Notes under the pieces: generated by a model
Told to the model about the DNA's origin: nothing
Seen by the model: the letters and a program-made list of their open reading frames with translations, nothing else
Database searches by the model: none
Program-made: the position numbers and the translations under genes
Part shown: positions 1-9,599 of the stretch, in pieces
How positions within the stretch are numbered: position 1 is the first letter of the stretch
Layout: every line of letters begins with the position of its first letter
Assembly: GCF_001043955.1 (NCBI RefSeq)
Contig: NZ_LABZ01000098.1
Location: 1 to 47,724 of the forward strand
DNA: 47,724 nucleotides
Source: Methylobacterium tarhaniae
GTDB taxonomy: Bacteria > Pseudomonadota > Alphaproteobacteria > Rhizobiales > Beijerinckiaceae
Reading direction: 5' to 3'

Positions 1-369
1 GCCGGGCGCGCCACGGCCCGCGGCGGCAGTTTTCACGATGGGCTGCCGCCCGGGGCCGACGCGGTGTCGCTGGTGCGCGTGGTGCACGATCACGACGACG
101 CGCCCGCCCTCGCCCTCCTGAAGGCGGCCCGCGCGGCCCTGCCCCCCGGCGGCACGCTGCTGCTGGCCGAGCCGATGGCCGGCACCCCCGGCGCCGAGCC
201 GATCGGCGACGCCTATTTCGGGTTCTATCTCCTCGCCATGGGGAGCGGACGGCCGCGCACCAGGCCCGAACTCGCCGACATGCTCGCGCAGGCGGGCTTC
301 TCGCGGGTGCGCGAGCACCGGACCCGGCGCCCGATGCTGGTGCGCCTCCTCGTCGCGACCGCACCCTGA
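1..369 (+). CDS. crtF: CrtF, hydroxyneurosporene/demethylspheroidene O-methyltransferase (3' part only)
   Basis: This is the last 122 residues of an S-adenosylmethionine-dependent O-methyltransferase; the frame is open to the left edge, so the 5' end lies outside the window. The visible part holds the GGSFHDG and SLVRVVHDHDD segments typical of CrtF, the latter containing the probable catalytic histidine, and ends in LVATAP. CrtF methylates the tertiary hydroxyl of carotenoid intermediates in the spheroidene and spirilloxanthin pathways. Its position just ahead of bchC matches the crtEF-bchCXYZ-puf order of purple bacteria. The identification rests on the short C-terminal sequence plus context. 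Confidence 0.85.
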   Translation, partial: AGRATARGGSFHDGLPPGADAVSLVRVVHDHDDAPALALLKAARAALPPGGTLLLAEPMAGTPGAEPIGDAYFGFYLLAMGSGRPRTRPELADMLAQAGFSRVREHRTRRPMLVRLLVATAP

Positions 370-404
370 CGGACCGCGCCAGCGTCGGATGCCCGACGCA
401 AAAG

Positions 405-422
405 TGTAAAGCAAACTTGACG
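405..422. promoter_or_regulatory. PpsR/CrtJ-type operator 1 of bchC
   Basis: The 18-mer TGTAAAGCAAACTTGACG fits TGT-N12-AC with a final G in place of A. It contains TTGACG (417-422), a good -35 element. It lies 8 bp from a second copy, the same spacing as the paired CrtJ sites at Rhodobacter bchC. Confidence 0.75.
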
Positions 423-444
423 CCTGTTGTTGTCCATCTAAGAT
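417..444 (+). promoter_or_regulatory. Predicted bchC promoter (-35 TTGACG, -10 TAAGAT)
   Basis: TTGACG at 417-422 and TAAGAT at 439-444 are 16 bp apart, about 50 bp ahead of the bchC start. Each hexamer lies inside one of the two PpsR-type operators, so repression by promoter occlusion is the expected mechanism. The hexamers were picked by eye. Confidence 0.5.
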
Positions 445-448
445 GACG
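431..448. promoter_or_regulatory. PpsR/CrtJ-type operator 2 of bchC
   Basis: The 18-mer TGTCCATCTAAGATGACG is a second TGT-N12-ACG site. It covers TAAGAT (439-444), a plausible -10 that sits 16 bp from the TTGACG in operator 1. Together the two sites would cover the whole sigma-70-type promoter of bchC. Confidence 0.65.
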
Positions 449-497
449 TCTGCCGCCTCGAACGGCAGTTTTCCGCAACCGCGGGGGGCCGTACCGC

Positions 498-1430
498 ATG
501 CACGCGCAGGCCGTGATCCTCGACCGTCCCGAACGGCTCGGCCTCGCCCGGCTCGCTCTCGACGCGCCCGGCCCCGCCGACGCGACCGTGGAGGTCGCCT
601 GGAGCGGCATCAGCACCGGCACCGAGCGCCTGCTCTGGTCGGGCCGGATGCCGGACTTCCCCGGCATGGGCTACCCGCTGGTCCCGGGCTACGAATCCGT
701 CGGCCGCGTGGTCGAGGCCGGCCCCGCATCCGGCTGCCGCGTCGGCGAGACGGTGTTCGTGCCGGGAGCCCGCTGCTTCGGGCCGATCCGCGGGCTGTTC
801 GGCGGCGCGGCCTCGCATCTCGTCTCCGCCGGCAGCCGGCTGCGGCCGATCCCGGACGCCCTCGGCGAGCAGGGCATCCTGCTGGCGCTGGCCGCCACCG
901 CCCGTCACGCGCTCGAAGGCAGCGAGGGCCGGGGGCGCCAGCTCGTCGTCGGGCACGGGGTGCTCGGCCGGCTCATCGCCCGGCTGATGCGCGCCTCGGG
1001 CCTCGACCCGGTGGTGTGGGAGCGCGACCCCGCCCGCCGCGGCGGCGACGAGGGCCCGGTGATCGACCCGTCGCAGGACGAGACGCGGTACGCCCGCATC
1101 ATCGACGCGAGCGGCGATGCCGGCCTCCTCGACACTCTCATCGCCCGGCTCCAGCCCGGCGGCGAGGTGGTGCTGGCCGGCTTCTACGAGGCGCCGCTCT
1201 CCTTCGCCTTCCCGCCCGCCTTCCTGCGCGAGGCACGGATCCGCGTCGCGGCGCAGTGGCAGCCCCACGACCTCGACGCCGTCGCGGTCCTCGCCGGCAG
1301 CGGCGCCCTGTCCCTCGACGGCCTCATCACCCATCGCCGCCCGGCGGCGGAGGCGCCGGACGCCTACCGCACCGCCTTCGGCGATCCCGACTGCCTCAAG
1401 ATGATCCTCGACTGGAGAGCCCAGCCATGA
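498..1430 (+). CDS. bchC: BchC, 3-hydroxyethyl bacteriochlorophyllide a dehydrogenase
   Basis: This 310-residue medium-chain dehydrogenase/reductase oxidises the C3 hydroxyethyl group to acetyl late in bacteriochlorophyll a synthesis. The N-terminal GroES-like part shows [15 protein letters not shown] (about 35-49) and [12 protein letters not shown] (64-75). A nucleotide-binding VGHGVLG lies at 151-157. Length is normal for the family. It is the first gene after the paired operators, and its stop overlaps the bchX start (ATGA), so bchC-X-Y-Z are translationally coupled. The start at 498 follows the G-rich stretch 482-489, a weak ribosome-binding site. Confidence 0.95.
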   Translation: MHAQAVILDRPERLGLARLALDAPGPADATVEVAWSGISTGTERLLWSGRMPDFPGMGYPLVPGYESVGRVVEAGPASGCRVGETVFVPGARCFGPIRGLFGGAASHLVSAGSRLRPIPDALGEQGILLALAATARHALEGSEGRGRQLVVGHGVLGRLIARLMRASGLDPVVWERDPARRGGDEGPVIDPSQDETRYARIIDASGDAGLLDTLIARLQPGGEVVLAGFYEAPLSFAFPPAFLREARIRVAAQWQPHDLDAVAVLAGSGALSLDGLITHRRPAAEAPDAYRTAFGDPDCLKMILDWRAQP

Positions 1431-2425
1431 ACGCTTCGCTGACCGGCGCCGCTCTTCACGCCTCCGTGCTGCGCGCCGAGGCCGCGATCCCGCCGGACCC
1501 GGTCCCGACCACCGCGACCCGCGAGACGCAAATCATCGCGATCTACGGCAAGGGCGGCATCGGCAAGAGCTTCACGCTCGCCAACCTGTCCTACATGCTG
1601 GCCCAGCAGGGCAAGCGGGTGCTGCTGATCGGCTGCGACCCGAAGAGCGACACGACCTCGCTGCTCTTCGGCGGCCGGGCCTGCCCGACGATCATCGAGA
1701 CCTCCACGAAGCGCAAGCTCGCGGGCGAAGCGGTCGAGATCGGCGACGTCTGCTTCAAGCGCGACGGCGTGTTCGCCATGGAGCTGGGCGGGCCGGAGGT
1801 CGGCCGCGGCTGCGGCGGGCGCGGCATCATCCACGGCTTCGAGCTGCTTGAAAAACTCGGCTTCCACGAATGGGGCTTCGACTACGTCCTGCTCGACTTC
1901 TTGGGCGACGTGGTCTGCGGCGGCTTCGGCCTGCCGATCGCCCGCGACATGTGCCAGAAGGTCATCGTCGTCGGCTCGAACGACCTGCAATCGCTCTACG
2001 TCGCCAACAACGTCTGCTCGGCGGTGGAATACTTCCGCAAGCTCGGCGGCAATGTCGGCGTCGGCGGCCTCGTCATCAACAAGGACGACGGCACCGGCGA
2101 GGCGCAGGCCTTCGCCGAGGCCGCCGGCATCCCGGTCCTCGCCTCGATTCCCGCCGACGACGACATCCGCAGGAAGAGCGCGAATTACGAGATCATCGGC
2201 CGGCCCGACGGGCGCTGGGGTCCGCTCTTCGCGGAACTCGCCGACAACATCGGTGCCGCCCTGCCGCACCGGCCGGCGCCGCTCTCGCAGGATGCGTTGC
2301 TCGGCCTGTTCAAGGGCGAGGCGGTCGGGCGCGGGGTGGTGCTCGATCCGGCCAGCGACGCCGACATGCGCGGCCGCCCGGTCGAGCGCCGGCCCTCCCT
2401 CGAAGTCGTCTACGAGGCGGTCTGA
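1427..2425 (+). CDS. bchX: BchX, chlorophyllide a reductase iron protein
   Basis: BchX is the ATP-dependent Fe protein of chlorophyllide oxidoreductase (COR), feeding electrons to BchYZ to reduce the C7-C8 bond. The 332-residue product has a NifH-like P-loop GKGGIGKS at 41-48, the GCDPKSD switch at 69-75, and cluster cysteines C129 (GRGCGGRG) and C164 (GDVVCGGF) for the inter-subunit [4Fe-4S]. The ATG at 1427 overlaps the bchC stop by four bases. It differs from BchL in this window by a longer N-terminus and by PKSD in place of PKHD. Confidence 0.97.
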   Translation: MNASLTGAALHASVLRAEAAIPPDPVPTTATRETQIIAIYGKGGIGKSFTLANLSYMLAQQGKRVLLIGCDPKSDTTSLLFGGRACPTIIETSTKRKLAGEAVEIGDVCFKRDGVFAMELGGPEVGRGCGGRGIIHGFELLEKLGFHEWGFDYVLLDFLGDVVCGGFGLPIARDMCQKVIVVGSNDLQSLYVANNVCSAVEYFRKLGGNVGVGGLVINKDDGTGEAQAFAEAAGIPVLASIPADDDIRRKSANYEIIGRPDGRWGPLFAELADNIGAALPHRPAPLSQDALLGLFKGEAVGRGVVLDPASDADMRGRPVERRPSLEVVYEAV

Positions 2426-2427
2426 CC

Positions 2428-3975
2428 ATGGGCGCCTCCCTCGACCTCGCCGCGCTCCGCGCACGAACGCCCGTCGACACCCCGGTCAACCTGGAGGCGA
2501 CGCGCCAGGACGGGCTCGGCTGCCACTCCGGCAAGGAGACGATGCGCCAGGCGGCCGAGGCCGCCGGCATGGGCGAGACCCTCGACGCCCTGAAGCGCGA
2601 CTATCCCGTCGGTCCCCACGACCAGCCGCAGAGCATGTGCCCGGCCTTCGGCTCGCTGCGGGTGGGCCTGCGGATGCGCCGCACCGCCACGATCCTGTCC
2701 GGCTCGGCCTGCTGCGTCTACGGCCTCACCTTCACCTCGCATTTCTACGGCGCGCGGCGGACCGTCGGCTACGTGCCGTTCAATTCCGAGACGCTGGTCA
2801 CCGGCAAGCTGTTCGAGGACATCCGCGACGCGGTCCACGCGACCGCCGATCCGGCGCTCCACGACGCGGTCGTGGTCATCAACCTCTGCGTTCCCACCGC
2901 CTCCGGCGTGCCGCTGCGGCTGCTGCCGCGGGAGATCGACGGGGTGCGGATCATCGGCATCGACGTTCCGGGCTTCGGCGTGCCGACCCACGCCGAGGCC
3001 AAGGACGTGCTCGCCGGCGCGATGCTGAAGGTCGCACGAAGCGAGGCGGAGCAGGGTCCCGTCGCGGCGCCACGCCAAGGCACAGCGAGCCAGGGCCGCG
3101 ACGGGCGCCCGACCGTCGCGCTGCTCGGGGAGATGTTCCCGGCCGACCCGGTCCAGATCGGCGCGCTTCTCGAACCGCTGGGCCTCGCGGCCGGCCCGGT
3201 CGTGCCGACGCGGGAATGGCGCGAGCTCTACGCGGCCCTCGACTGCACGGCGGTGGCGGCGATCCACCCGTTCTACACCACGTCGTTGCGCGAGTTCGAG
3301 GCGGCCGGCCGGCCGGCCGTCGGCTCCGCGCCGGTCGGTCACGACGGCACCGCCGCCTGGCTCGACGCGGTGGGGGAGGCCTGCGGCGTCTCCCGCCACA
3401 CCATCGAGGCGGCCAAGAGCCGGGTCCTGCCGGCGATCCGCGGCGCGCTCGCCGCCAACCCGATCCGCGGCCGGATCACGCTCACCGGCTACGAGGGCTC
3501 GGAGCTGCTGGTGGCCCGCCTTCTCGTCGAGAGCGGGGCCGAGGTTCCTTACGTCGGCACCGCCTGCCCGCGGACCCGGCATTCGGACGTCGACCGCGAC
3601 TGGCTCGCGGCGAGGGGGTGCCGGGTGCAGTTCCGCGCCTCCCTGGAGCAGGATCTCGCCGCAGTGGAGGAGTTCCGGCCCGACCTCGCCATCGGCACCA
3701 CGCCCGTGGTCCAGAAGGCCAAGGAGCGGGCGATTCCCGCCCTCTACTTCACCAACCTGATCTCCGCCCGGCCGCTGATGGGCGTCGCCGGGGCCGGGTC
3801 GCTCGCGCAGGTGGTGAACGGCGCCATGGCGCAGGCCGAGCGGTTCGACGCCATGCGGTCGTTCTTCGCCGGTGTCGGCACGGGCCATGCCGCCGGCATC
3901 TGGGAGGACGTGCCGAAGAAGCGCGCGGCCGTGAAACGGGCGGCGCCCGAGAAGCCGGTCGGGGAGACGGTCTGA
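2428..3975 (+). CDS. bchY: BchY, chlorophyllide a reductase subunit Y
   Basis: BchY (515 residues) is one of the two catalytic-component subunits of COR, related to NifD/NifK and BchN. Conserved cysteines that can bind the [4Fe-4S] cluster lie in [33 protein letters not shown] and NLCVPTASG. The C-terminal half carries TGYEGSELL and the TPVVQKAKE block of the family. The start at 2428 is two bases after the bchX stop. It overlaps bchZ by one base (TGATG), which fits coupled synthesis of the Y and Z partners. Confidence 0.96.
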   Translation: MGASLDLAALRARTPVDTPVNLEATRQDGLGCHSGKETMRQAAEAAGMGETLDALKRDYPVGPHDQPQSMCPAFGSLRVGLRMRRTATILSGSACCVYGLTFTSHFYGARRTVGYVPFNSETLVTGKLFEDIRDAVHATADPALHDAVVVINLCVPTASGVPLRLLPREIDGVRIIGIDVPGFGVPTHAEAKDVLAGAMLKVARSEAEQGPVAAPRQGTASQGRDGRPTVALLGEMFPADPVQIGALLEPLGLAAGPVVPTREWRELYAALDCTAVAAIHPFYTTSLREFEAAGRPAVGSAPVGHDGTAAWLDAVGEACGVSRHTIEAAKSRVLPAIRGALAANPIRGRITLTGYEGSELLVARLLVESGAEVPYVGTACPRTRHSDVDRDWLAARGCRVQFRASLEQDLAAVEEFRPDLAIGTTPVVQKAKERAIPALYFTNLISARPLMGVAGAGSLAQVVNGAMAQAERFDAMRSFFAGVGTGHAAGIWEDVPKKRAAVKRAAPEKPVGETV

Positions 3976-5447
3976 TGCTCGTGCTCGATCACGACCGCGC
4001 CGGCGGCTACTGGGGGGCCGTCTACGTCTTCACGGCGGTGAAGGGCCTGCAGGTCGTCATCGACGGCCCGGTGGGCTGCGAGAACCTGCCGGTGACCTCG
4101 GTGCTGCACTATACCGACGCGCTGCCGCCGCACGAATTGCCGATCGTCGTCACGGGCCTGGCCGAGGAGGAGCTCGGCCGGCACGGCACCGAAGGCGCGA
4201 TGCGCCGCGCCCACGCGACCCTCGATCCGAAGGAGCCGAGCGTCGTCGTCACCGGCTCGATCGCCGAGATGATCGGCGGCGGCGTCACGCCGGAGGGCAC
4301 CAACCTCCAGCGCTTCCTGCCCCGCACCATCGACGAGGACCAGTGGCAGGCCGCCGACCGGGCCCTGTCCTGGCTCTGGCACGAATACGGCGCCAAGAAA
4401 GCAGCCAGGAAAGGTGTGATCCCGCCCCGGCCGGAGCGGGCGCCCGGGATCAAGCCGCGGGTCAACCTGATTGGGCCGGCCTACGGAACCTTCAACATGC
4501 CCTCCGACCTCGCCGAGATCCGGCGCCTCGTCGAGGGCATCGGGGCCGAGGTGAACCTGGTCTTCCCCCTCGGCACCCACCTTTCCGACATCCCGCGCCT
4601 CGTCGAGGCCGACGCCAATATCTGCCTCTACCGCGAGTTCGGGCGCCTCCTCTGCGAAGCCCTTGACCGGCCGTATCTCCAGGCGCCGATCGGCGTGCAC
4701 AGCACCACCAAGTTCCTCCGCGCGCTGGGCGAGATCCTGGGACTCGATCCCGAGCCGTTCATCGAGCGGGAGAAGCACACGACGCTGAAGCCGCTCTGGG
4801 ACCTCTGGCGCTCGGTGACGCAGGACTTCTTCGCCTCGGCGAGCTTCGGCGTGGTGGCGACCGACACCTATGCCCGCGGCCTGCGCCACTTCCTCGAGGA
4901 GGAGATGGGCCTGCCCTGCCGGTTCAGCTTTTCCCGCAAGGCCGGCGCCAAGCCCGACAACGCGGCCGTCCGCAAGGCCATCCGCGAGACGCCGCCCCTG
5001 GTCCTGTTCGGCTCCTACAACGAGCGCCTCTACCTCGCCGAGAGCGGGGGGAGGGCGGTGTTCATCCCGGCTTCCTTCCCCGGCGCCGTGGTGCGGCGGC
5101 ACACCGGCACGCCGTTCATGGGCTATTCCGGCGCGACCTACCTGGTGCAGGAGGTCTGCAACGCGCTGTTCGACGCGCTCTTCCACATCCTGCCGCTGTC
5201 GCGCGACCTCGATGCCGTCGAGGCGACGCCGGCCCGCGCTCCGAATTCCGCCCAGGCGGCTCTCCCCTGGGACGACGAGGCCCGCCGGCGCCTCGACGCC
5301 TCGGTGGAGGCGAGCCCGGTCCTGGTGCGGATCTCCTTCGCCAAGCGCCTGCGGGATGCCGCCGAGCGCGAGGCGGCCCGAGCCGGATCCGCGCGCGTGA
5401 CCGGCGTTTTCGTCGAGCGCGCCCGCGTCGCGCTCGCGGCGGCCTGA
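3975..5447 (+). CDS. bchZ: BchZ, chlorophyllide a reductase subunit Z
   Basis: BchZ (490 residues) pairs with BchY to form the chlorophyllide-binding heterotetramer of COR. The start [19 protein letters not shown], the [24 protein letters not shown] segment (cluster cysteine) and the [16 protein letters not shown] block are family signatures. The final about 60 residues contain the [18 protein letters not shown] tail that resembles the protochlorophyllide reductase C-terminus. It ends the bchCXYZ run; pufQ follows after 94 bp without an obvious terminator, so read-through into puf is likely. Confidence 0.96.
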   Translation: MLVLDHDRAGGYWGAVYVFTAVKGLQVVIDGPVGCENLPVTSVLHYTDALPPHELPIVVTGLAEEELGRHGTEGAMRRAHATLDPKEPSVVVTGSIAEMIGGGVTPEGTNLQRFLPRTIDEDQWQAADRALSWLWHEYGAKKAARKGVIPPRPERAPGIKPRVNLIGPAYGTFNMPSDLAEIRRLVEGIGAEVNLVFPLGTHLSDIPRLVEADANICLYREFGRLLCEALDRPYLQAPIGVHSTTKFLRALGEILGLDPEPFIEREKHTTLKPLWDLWRSVTQDFFASASFGVVATDTYARGLRHFLEEEMGLPCRFSFSRKAGAKPDNAAVRKAIRETPPLVLFGSYNERLYLAESGGRAVFIPASFPGAVVRRHTGTPFMGYSGATYLVQEVCNALFDALFHILPLSRDLDAVEATPARAPNSAQAALPWDDEARRRLDASVEASPVLVRISFAKRLRDAAEREAARAGSARVTGVFVERARVALAAA

Positions 5448-5500
5448 CGGCCGCTGTCCATCCGGCGCGGGCCCCGCCGCGCCGGTCTCGTCGCAATCGC

Positions 5501-5520
5501 TCGCGAGCGCCCGCTCGCGA
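5501..5520 (+). other. Hairpin ahead of pufQ ribosome-binding site
   Basis: TCGCGAGCG and CGCTCGCGA form an inverted repeat separated by two bases, realistically an 8-bp stem with a 4-base loop. It lies directly before the pufQ Shine-Dalgarno GGGAGGAGAG. It could serve mRNA processing or regulate pufQ translation; no U-tract follows, so it is a poor terminator. Confidence 0.45.
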
Positions 5521-5541
5521 GAAGGGAGGAGAGCCGAGACC

Positions 5542-5754
5542 ATGTCCCGTCCGTTCGTCACGGTTTCGCGGTCCCGTTCGGAAGCGGTCCAGTTCCGGGC
5601 CATCCTGGCGGCGACCTACCCGGTCTTCCTGGTCGCCGCCGTGCTGCAGCGCCTGCGGCCGGGATCGGCCGCCCCCGCCGGGCCGCGGCGTTCGGTCTTC
5701 GGCGAGGCGCGGGCGATGGCGCTCTCGGCGATCCCCTTCGCCTTCATGGGCTGA
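5542..5754 (+). CDS. pufQ: PufQ-like small membrane protein
   Basis: This is a 70-residue protein with a basic N-terminus and one hydrophobic helix (about residues 21-38). Its length and its place between bchZ and pufB match PufQ, which in Rhodobacter is needed for normal bacteriochlorophyll accumulation and is thought to help deliver pigment to assembling complexes. Sequence identity to Rhodobacter PufQ is low by recollection, so the call leans on position. A strong Shine-Dalgarno (AGGGAGGAGAG, from 5523) precedes the ATG. Confidence 0.65.
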   Translation: MSRPFVTVSRSRSEAVQFRAILAATYPVFLVAAVLQRLRPGSAAPAGPRRSVFGEARAMALSAIPFAFMG

Positions 5755-5829
5755 CGCCCGGGCCAGAGCCTTCTCTCCCCAGCCTTCCTGGGCCGAGTTT
5801 CCGCTGTCGTTCCAGGCGGCGGAGAGACC

Positions 5830-5876
5830 GCCCGACCGTCACGGCCGGGCAAAGCCGCGCGGGAGCCCCCGCGCGG
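5830..5876 (+). other. Two tandem hairpins between pufQ and pufB
   Basis: The first hairpin pairs 5830-5838 with 5842-5850 (one mismatch). The second pairs CCGCGCGGG (5855-5863) with CCCGCGCGG (5868-5876), a perfect 9-bp stem with loop AGCC. They sit just 5' of the pufB Shine-Dalgarno (CCGGAGG). In Rhodobacter, structures in this interval protect the pufBA message and mark the processing point; the same role here is inferred. Confidence 0.5.
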
Positions 5877-5898
5877 ATCCGCATCCGGAGGTTCGGCA

Positions 5899-6129
5899 AT
5901 GGCCAACGGCATGGACAAACCCAGCGTACTCTCAGGACTCACCGAAGAGGAGGCGAAGGAGTTCCACGGCATCTTCGTCACCAGCTTCATCATCTTCACG
6001 GCGATCGCGGTCGTCGCGCACTTCCTCGTCTGGCTGTGGCGGCCCTGGCTGCCGGGGCCGAACGGCTACTCCGCGCTGGAAAGCAGCGTGAAGGTCGCCG
6101 CCAGCGGCATCCTGCCCTTCATCTCGTAG
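5899..6129 (+). CDS. pufB: LH1 antenna beta polypeptide
   Basis: This 76-residue protein carries one transmembrane helix (about 28-48). The sequence [18 protein letters not shown] is the conserved cytoplasmic amphipathic segment. [14 protein letters not shown] contains the histidine that ligates B875 bacteriochlorophyll, followed by the tryptophan-rich periplasmic anchor. It carries a longer C-terminal tail (about 20 residues after RPWLPG) than Rhodobacter PufB. A clear CCGGAGG precedes the start. pufA follows after 16 bp. Confidence 0.95.
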   Translation: MANGMDKPSVLSGLTEEEAKEFHGIFVTSFIIFTAIAVVAHFLVWLWRPWLPGPNGYSALESSVKVAASGILPFIS

Positions 6130-6145
6130 GTAAGGACCTCACGCC

Positions 6146-6325
6146 ATGCACAAGGTCTGGCTTCTCTTCGACCCGCGCCGCACGCTCGTGGCGCTCTTCA
6201 CCTTCCTGTTCGTCCTCGCCCTGATCATCCACTTCATCCTGCTCAGTACCAACCGGTTCAACTGGCTGGAAGGCCCGGCGGCGAAGAAGGCGGAGATCGC
6301 GCAGAGCCTCGTCCTGCCGACCTGA
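6146..6325 (+). CDS. pufA: LH1 antenna alpha polypeptide
   Basis: This 59-residue protein begins [20 protein letters not shown], the hallmark of LH1 alpha, with a single transmembrane helix. H29 in [11 protein letters not shown] binds bacteriochlorophyll. NRFNWLEG near the periplasmic end is also typical. It is shorter than 60 residues and easily missed by gene finders. With PufB it forms the alpha-beta pair of the ring around the reaction centre. Confidence 0.95.
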   Translation: MHKVWLLFDPRRTLVALFTFLFVLALIIHFILLSTNRFNWLEGPAAKKAEIAQSLVLPT

Positions 6326-6361
6326 CCGGCCAACCGGGCGCCCTGCCGGGGCGGCCCCGCA

Positions 6362-6390
6362 CCGCGGACGGGCTCGATCCCCGCCCGCGG
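6362..6390 (+). other. Hairpin between pufA and pufL
   Basis: CCGCGGACGGG (6362-6372) pairs with CCCGCCCGCGG (6380-6390), with one mismatch. A stem-loop at this place in Rhodobacter blocks 3'-5' decay and gives pufBA mRNA in excess over pufLM. The same differential-stability role is the likely one here. Confidence 0.5.
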
Positions 6391-6428
6391 CCACCACGCT
6401 GTTTCTCGCGGACGGGGAGGGCCGCGCC

Positions 6429-7253
6429 ATGGCCATGCTGAACTTCGAGCGCAAATACCGGGTTCGCGGCGGCACTCTGCTCGGCGGCGACCTGTTCGAT
6501 TTCTGGGTCGGGCCGTTCTATGTCGGCTTCTTCGGCGTCACCGGCCTGTTCTTCACCCTGCTCGGCACCGGCCTGATCGTCTGGGGCGCGGCCATCGGGC
6601 CGACCTGGAACGTCTGGCAGATCAACATCGCGCCGCCCGACCTCAAATACGGGCTGGCGCTCGCCCCCTTACGCGAGGGCGGCCTGTGGCAGATCATCAC
6701 CTTCTGCGCCATCGGGTCCTTCGGCTCCTGGGCCCTGCGCGAGGTCGAGATCTGCCGCAAGCTCGGCATCGGCTATCACGTGCCGTTCGCCTTCTCGGTG
6801 GCGATCGCGGCCTACGTGACCCTGGTGGTCGTCCGTCCCCTGCTGATGGGCGCCTGGGGCCACGGCTTTCCCTATGGGATCCTCAGCCACCTCGATTGGG
6901 TCTCGAACGTCGGCTACCAGTATCTCCACTTCCACTACAATCCGGCGCACATGCTCGCCGTGACGTTCTTCTTCACGACGACCTTCGCCCTGTCGCTGCA
7001 CGGCTCGCTGATCCTGTCCTCGACCAATCCCGGCAAGGGCGAGGTGGTCAAGACTCCCGAGCACGAGGACACCTACTTCCGGGACACGATCGGCTACTCG
7101 ATCGGCACGATCGGCATCCATCGCCTAGGCCTGTTCCTCGCCCTCTCGGCGGGCTTCTGGAGCGCGGTCTGCATCGTCATCAGCGGCCCGTTCTGGACCC
7201 GCGGCTGGCCCGAATGGTGGGGCTGGTGGCTGAGCCTGCCGATCTGGCGCTGA
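6429..7253 (+). CDS. pufL: Reaction centre L subunit
   Basis: The 274-residue L subunit has five transmembrane helices and begins [40 protein letters not shown] family sequence. H154 and H174 are the bacteriochlorophyll ligands, and H191 and H231 bind the non-haem iron; these equal Rhodobacter L153, L173, L190 and L230 plus the initiator Met. The start at 6429 is preferred over the ATG at 6435 because mature PufL begins A-(L/M)-L-x-FERKYR. Confidence 0.97.
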   Translation: MAMLNFERKYRVRGGTLLGGDLFDFWVGPFYVGFFGVTGLFFTLLGTGLIVWGAAIGPTWNVWQINIAPPDLKYGLALAPLREGGLWQIITFCAIGSFGSWALREVEICRKLGIGYHVPFAFSVAIAAYVTLVVVRPLLMGAWGHGFPYGILSHLDWVSNVGYQYLHFHYNPAHMLAVTFFFTTTFALSLHGSLILSSTNPGKGEVVKTPEHEDTYFRDTIGYSIGTIGIHRLGLFLALSAGFWSAVCIVISGPFWTRGWPEWWGWWLSLPIWR

Positions 7254-7305
7254 GTCCTCCCACCCGCTCCCGCGAGACATCACCCTTCAGAAGGCATCCG
7301 CCGCC

Positions 7306-8286
7306 ATGGGGTACTACCAGAACATCTACACGCAGGTGCAGGTCCACCCGCTCCACCCGGAGGCCGGCGTCGAGGTCCCGGACATCGAGAACCGCGTCGG
7401 CAAGGGCGGCTTCAACTACCTGGCCGGCCTCGTCGGCAACGCCCAGGTCGGGCCGATCTATCTCGGCACGCTCGGTACGCTGTCCCTGGCCTGCGGGTTC
7501 ATCGCCATCGAGATCATCGGCCTCAACATGTGGGCCTCGGTGAACTGGGATCCGATCCAGTTCATCCGCCAGCTGCCCTGGCTGGCCCTCGAGCCGCCCC
7601 GACCGGAATACGGGCTCACGATCCTGCCGCCGCTCGCCGAAGGCGGCTGGTGGCTGATGGCCGGCTTCTTCCTCACCGCCTCGATCCTGTTGTGGTGGGT
7701 CCGGCTGTTCCGGCGTGCCCGGGCGCTGGGCCTCGGCTACCACGTGCCCTGGGCCTTCGCCTCGGCGATCTGGCTCTACCTGGTGCTCGGCTTCATCCGG
7801 CCGATCCTGATGGGGAGCTGGAGCGAGGCGGTGCCGTTCGGGATCTTCCCGCATCTCGACTGGACCGCGGCGTTCTCGCTGCGCTACGGCAACCTGTTCT
7901 ACAACCCCTTCCACATGCTCTCGATCGTCTTCCTGTACGGGTCGACGATGCTGTTCGCCATGCACGGCGCCACCATCCTGGCGGTGAGCCGCTACGGTGG
8001 CGAGCGTGAGATCGAGCAGATCGTCGATCGCGGCACCGCGACCGAGCGCGCCGCCCTGTTCTGGCGCTGGACGATGGGCTTCAACGCCACGATGGAATCT
8101 GTCCATCGCTGGCTGTGGTGGTTCGCCTTCCTGACGACCCTGACCGGCGGCATCGGCATCCTGCTCACCGGCACCGTCGTCGACAACTGGTACCTCTGGG
8201 CCGTCAAGCACGGCGTCGCCCCGCATTACCCGCAGATCTACGGCCCGGTGGTGGATCCGCTCGCGAACCCGGGAGGCACGCCATGA
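7306..8286 (+). CDS. pufM: Reaction centre M subunit
   Basis: The M subunit (326 residues) begins [13 protein letters not shown]. Bacteriochlorophyll ligands are H183 and H203; H220, E235 and H267 bind iron, as in the Rhodobacter M chain (M182, M202, M219, M234, M266). The C-terminal extension beyond the fifth helix ([19 protein letters not shown]) is the form found in reaction centres that carry a tetrahaem PufC. Its stop overlaps the pufC start (ATGA). Confidence 0.97.
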   Translation: MGYYQNIYTQVQVHPLHPEAGVEVPDIENRVGKGGFNYLAGLVGNAQVGPIYLGTLGTLSLACGFIAIEIIGLNMWASVNWDPIQFIRQLPWLALEPPRPEYGLTILPPLAEGGWWLMAGFFLTASILLWWVRLFRRARALGLGYHVPWAFASAIWLYLVLGFIRPILMGSWSEAVPFGIFPHLDWTAAFSLRYGNLFYNPFHMLSIVFLYGSTMLFAMHGATILAVSRYGGEREIEQIVDRGTATERAALFWRWTMGFNATMESVHRWLWWFAFLTTLTGGIGILLTGTVVDNWYLWAVKHGVAPHYPQIYGPVVDPLANPGGTP

Positions 8287-9329
8287 AGCTCGCCCTTCAG
8301 ATCCTCGGCGTCGTGGTGGCGGTGCTGCTCACCGGCGCGATGCTCGGCACCGCGGGCTGGACCCGGCCCCCGGTCCGCTCCGAGCAGACGGGGTTCCGCG
8401 GCACCGGCATGGTGCAGGTGCAGAATCCCCGCACCCTCGCGGCCAAGATCGAGGAGAACGCCGCGCCTGCGCCGCAGGACCCCGCCCCGCCCGGCGGCGA
8501 GCCCGCGACGCAGACCTACCAGAACGTCAAGGTGCTGACCGACCTCACCACCGACCAGTTCAACCGCCTGATGGTCTCGATCACCGAATGGGTCGCTCCC
8601 GAGCAGGGCTGCGCCTATTGCCACAACGTCGAGAACATGGCCGACGACAGCGTCTACGCGAAGACGGTGGCGCGCTCGATGATCCGGATGGTCCGGCACA
8701 TCAACGCGGACTGGAAGAACCATGTCGGGCAGACCGGCGTGACCTGCTACACCTGCCACCGTGGCAATCCGGTGCCGCAGGCGGTGTGGCACAACAATCC
8801 CGGCCCGCCCCACGCGCAAGGGTTCGCCGCCCGGGACGGCGGCCAGAACCACCCGGCGCCGGAGGCCGGCCTCACCTCGCTGAACTACGACCCCTACAAG
8901 GACCTGCTCGGCGACAAGGACGTCGACCAGAACGCCGTGCGGGTCGCGGCCAAGACGGCCTTGCCGACGAGCCCGTCGAAGCCGCTCCAGACCACCGAGC
9001 GGACCTACGCCCTGATGATCCACATGTCGGAGGGATTGGGGGTCAACTGCACCTACTGCCACAACAGCCGCGCCTTCTCCTCCTGGGAGGAGAGCACGCC
9101 GAAGCGCGTGACCGCCTGGCACGGCATCCGGATGGTGCGCGACATCAACGGCAACTACATCGAGCCGCTGACGCCGGTGCTGCCCGAGGCCCGGCTCGGG
9201 CCGGAGGGCGATCCGCCCAAGGCCAACTGCACCACCTGCCACCAGGGCCTGGTGAAGCCCCTCAACGGCGCCGACATGCTCAAGGACTACCCCGAACTCG
9301 CCGGAGGGCCGATGCCGAAGGCCCCGTGA
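8283..9329 (+). CDS. pufC: PufC, tetrahaem reaction-centre cytochrome c subunit
   Basis: PufC docks on the periplasmic face of the reaction centre and re-reduces the special pair. The 348-residue product has four c-type haem motifs: CAYCH (110-114), CYTCH (155-159), CTYCH (256-260) and CTTCH (316-320). The N-terminal hydrophobic segment (about 5-24) has no lipobox cysteine, so it is probably an uncleaved membrane anchor and not a lipoprotein signal. The ATG overlaps the pufM stop. No pufX is present; the operon is of the LMC type. Confidence 0.96.
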   Translation: MKLALQILGVVVAVLLTGAMLGTAGWTRPPVRSEQTGFRGTGMVQVQNPRTLAAKIEENAAPAPQDPAPPGGEPATQTYQNVKVLTDLTTDQFNRLMVSITEWVAPEQGCAYCHNVENMADDSVYAKTVARSMIRMVRHINADWKNHVGQTGVTCYTCHRGNPVPQAVWHNNPGPPHAQGFAARDGGQNHPAPEAGLTSLNYDPYKDLLGDKDVDQNAVRVAAKTALPTSPSKPLQTTERTYALMIHMSEGLGVNCTYCHNSRAFSSWEESTPKRVTAWHGIRMVRDINGNYIEPLTPVLPEARLGPEGDPPKANCTTCHQGLVKPLNGADMLKDYPELAGGPMPKAP

Positions 9330-9348
9330 GGCCGCGCCCCACCGCGAC

Positions 9349-9380
9349 AGGGCCCCGGTTCCGACAGGATCCGGGGCCTT
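9349..9380 (+). terminator. Terminator-like hairpin after pufC
   Basis: GGCCCCGG (9351-9358) and CCGGGGCC (9371-9378) pair perfectly, extended by a G-T and an A-T pair, with a 12-base loop and then TT. It begins 20 bp after the pufC stop and is the likely end of the puf transcript, though the U-tract is poor. Confidence 0.6.
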
Positions 9381-9599
9381 CGCACGTGTGCCGAACCAAT
9401 GATGCGCCATCGATTGCCCGTGACCGGCCCACTATTCGCGGGCGCTATGCGACCGGACAGGTTCGGCTCATCTCACGACGATTTGCCGCATCGGCATTCT
9501 CATGGGTCCGGTGAGTTGGACTACACGTGCGACGGCGGTCTTCCGCCCGTGCGCCCGTCAACCCCGCCCTGTCGAGGGCAATCCACGGAGGCAACGGCC
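9381..9599. other. Spacer between puf terminator and small ORF
   Basis: No gene is supported here on either strand. The stretch carries the 5' region of the small gene at 9600, including its Shine-Dalgarno ACGGAGG (9585-9591). No PpsR-type site was found by eye. Confidence 0.4.

Noticed and set aside
9330..9599. A pufX gene after pufM or pufC
   Set aside because: No short frame here has a ribosome-binding site and a transmembrane helix until the gene at 9600, which does not look like PufX.
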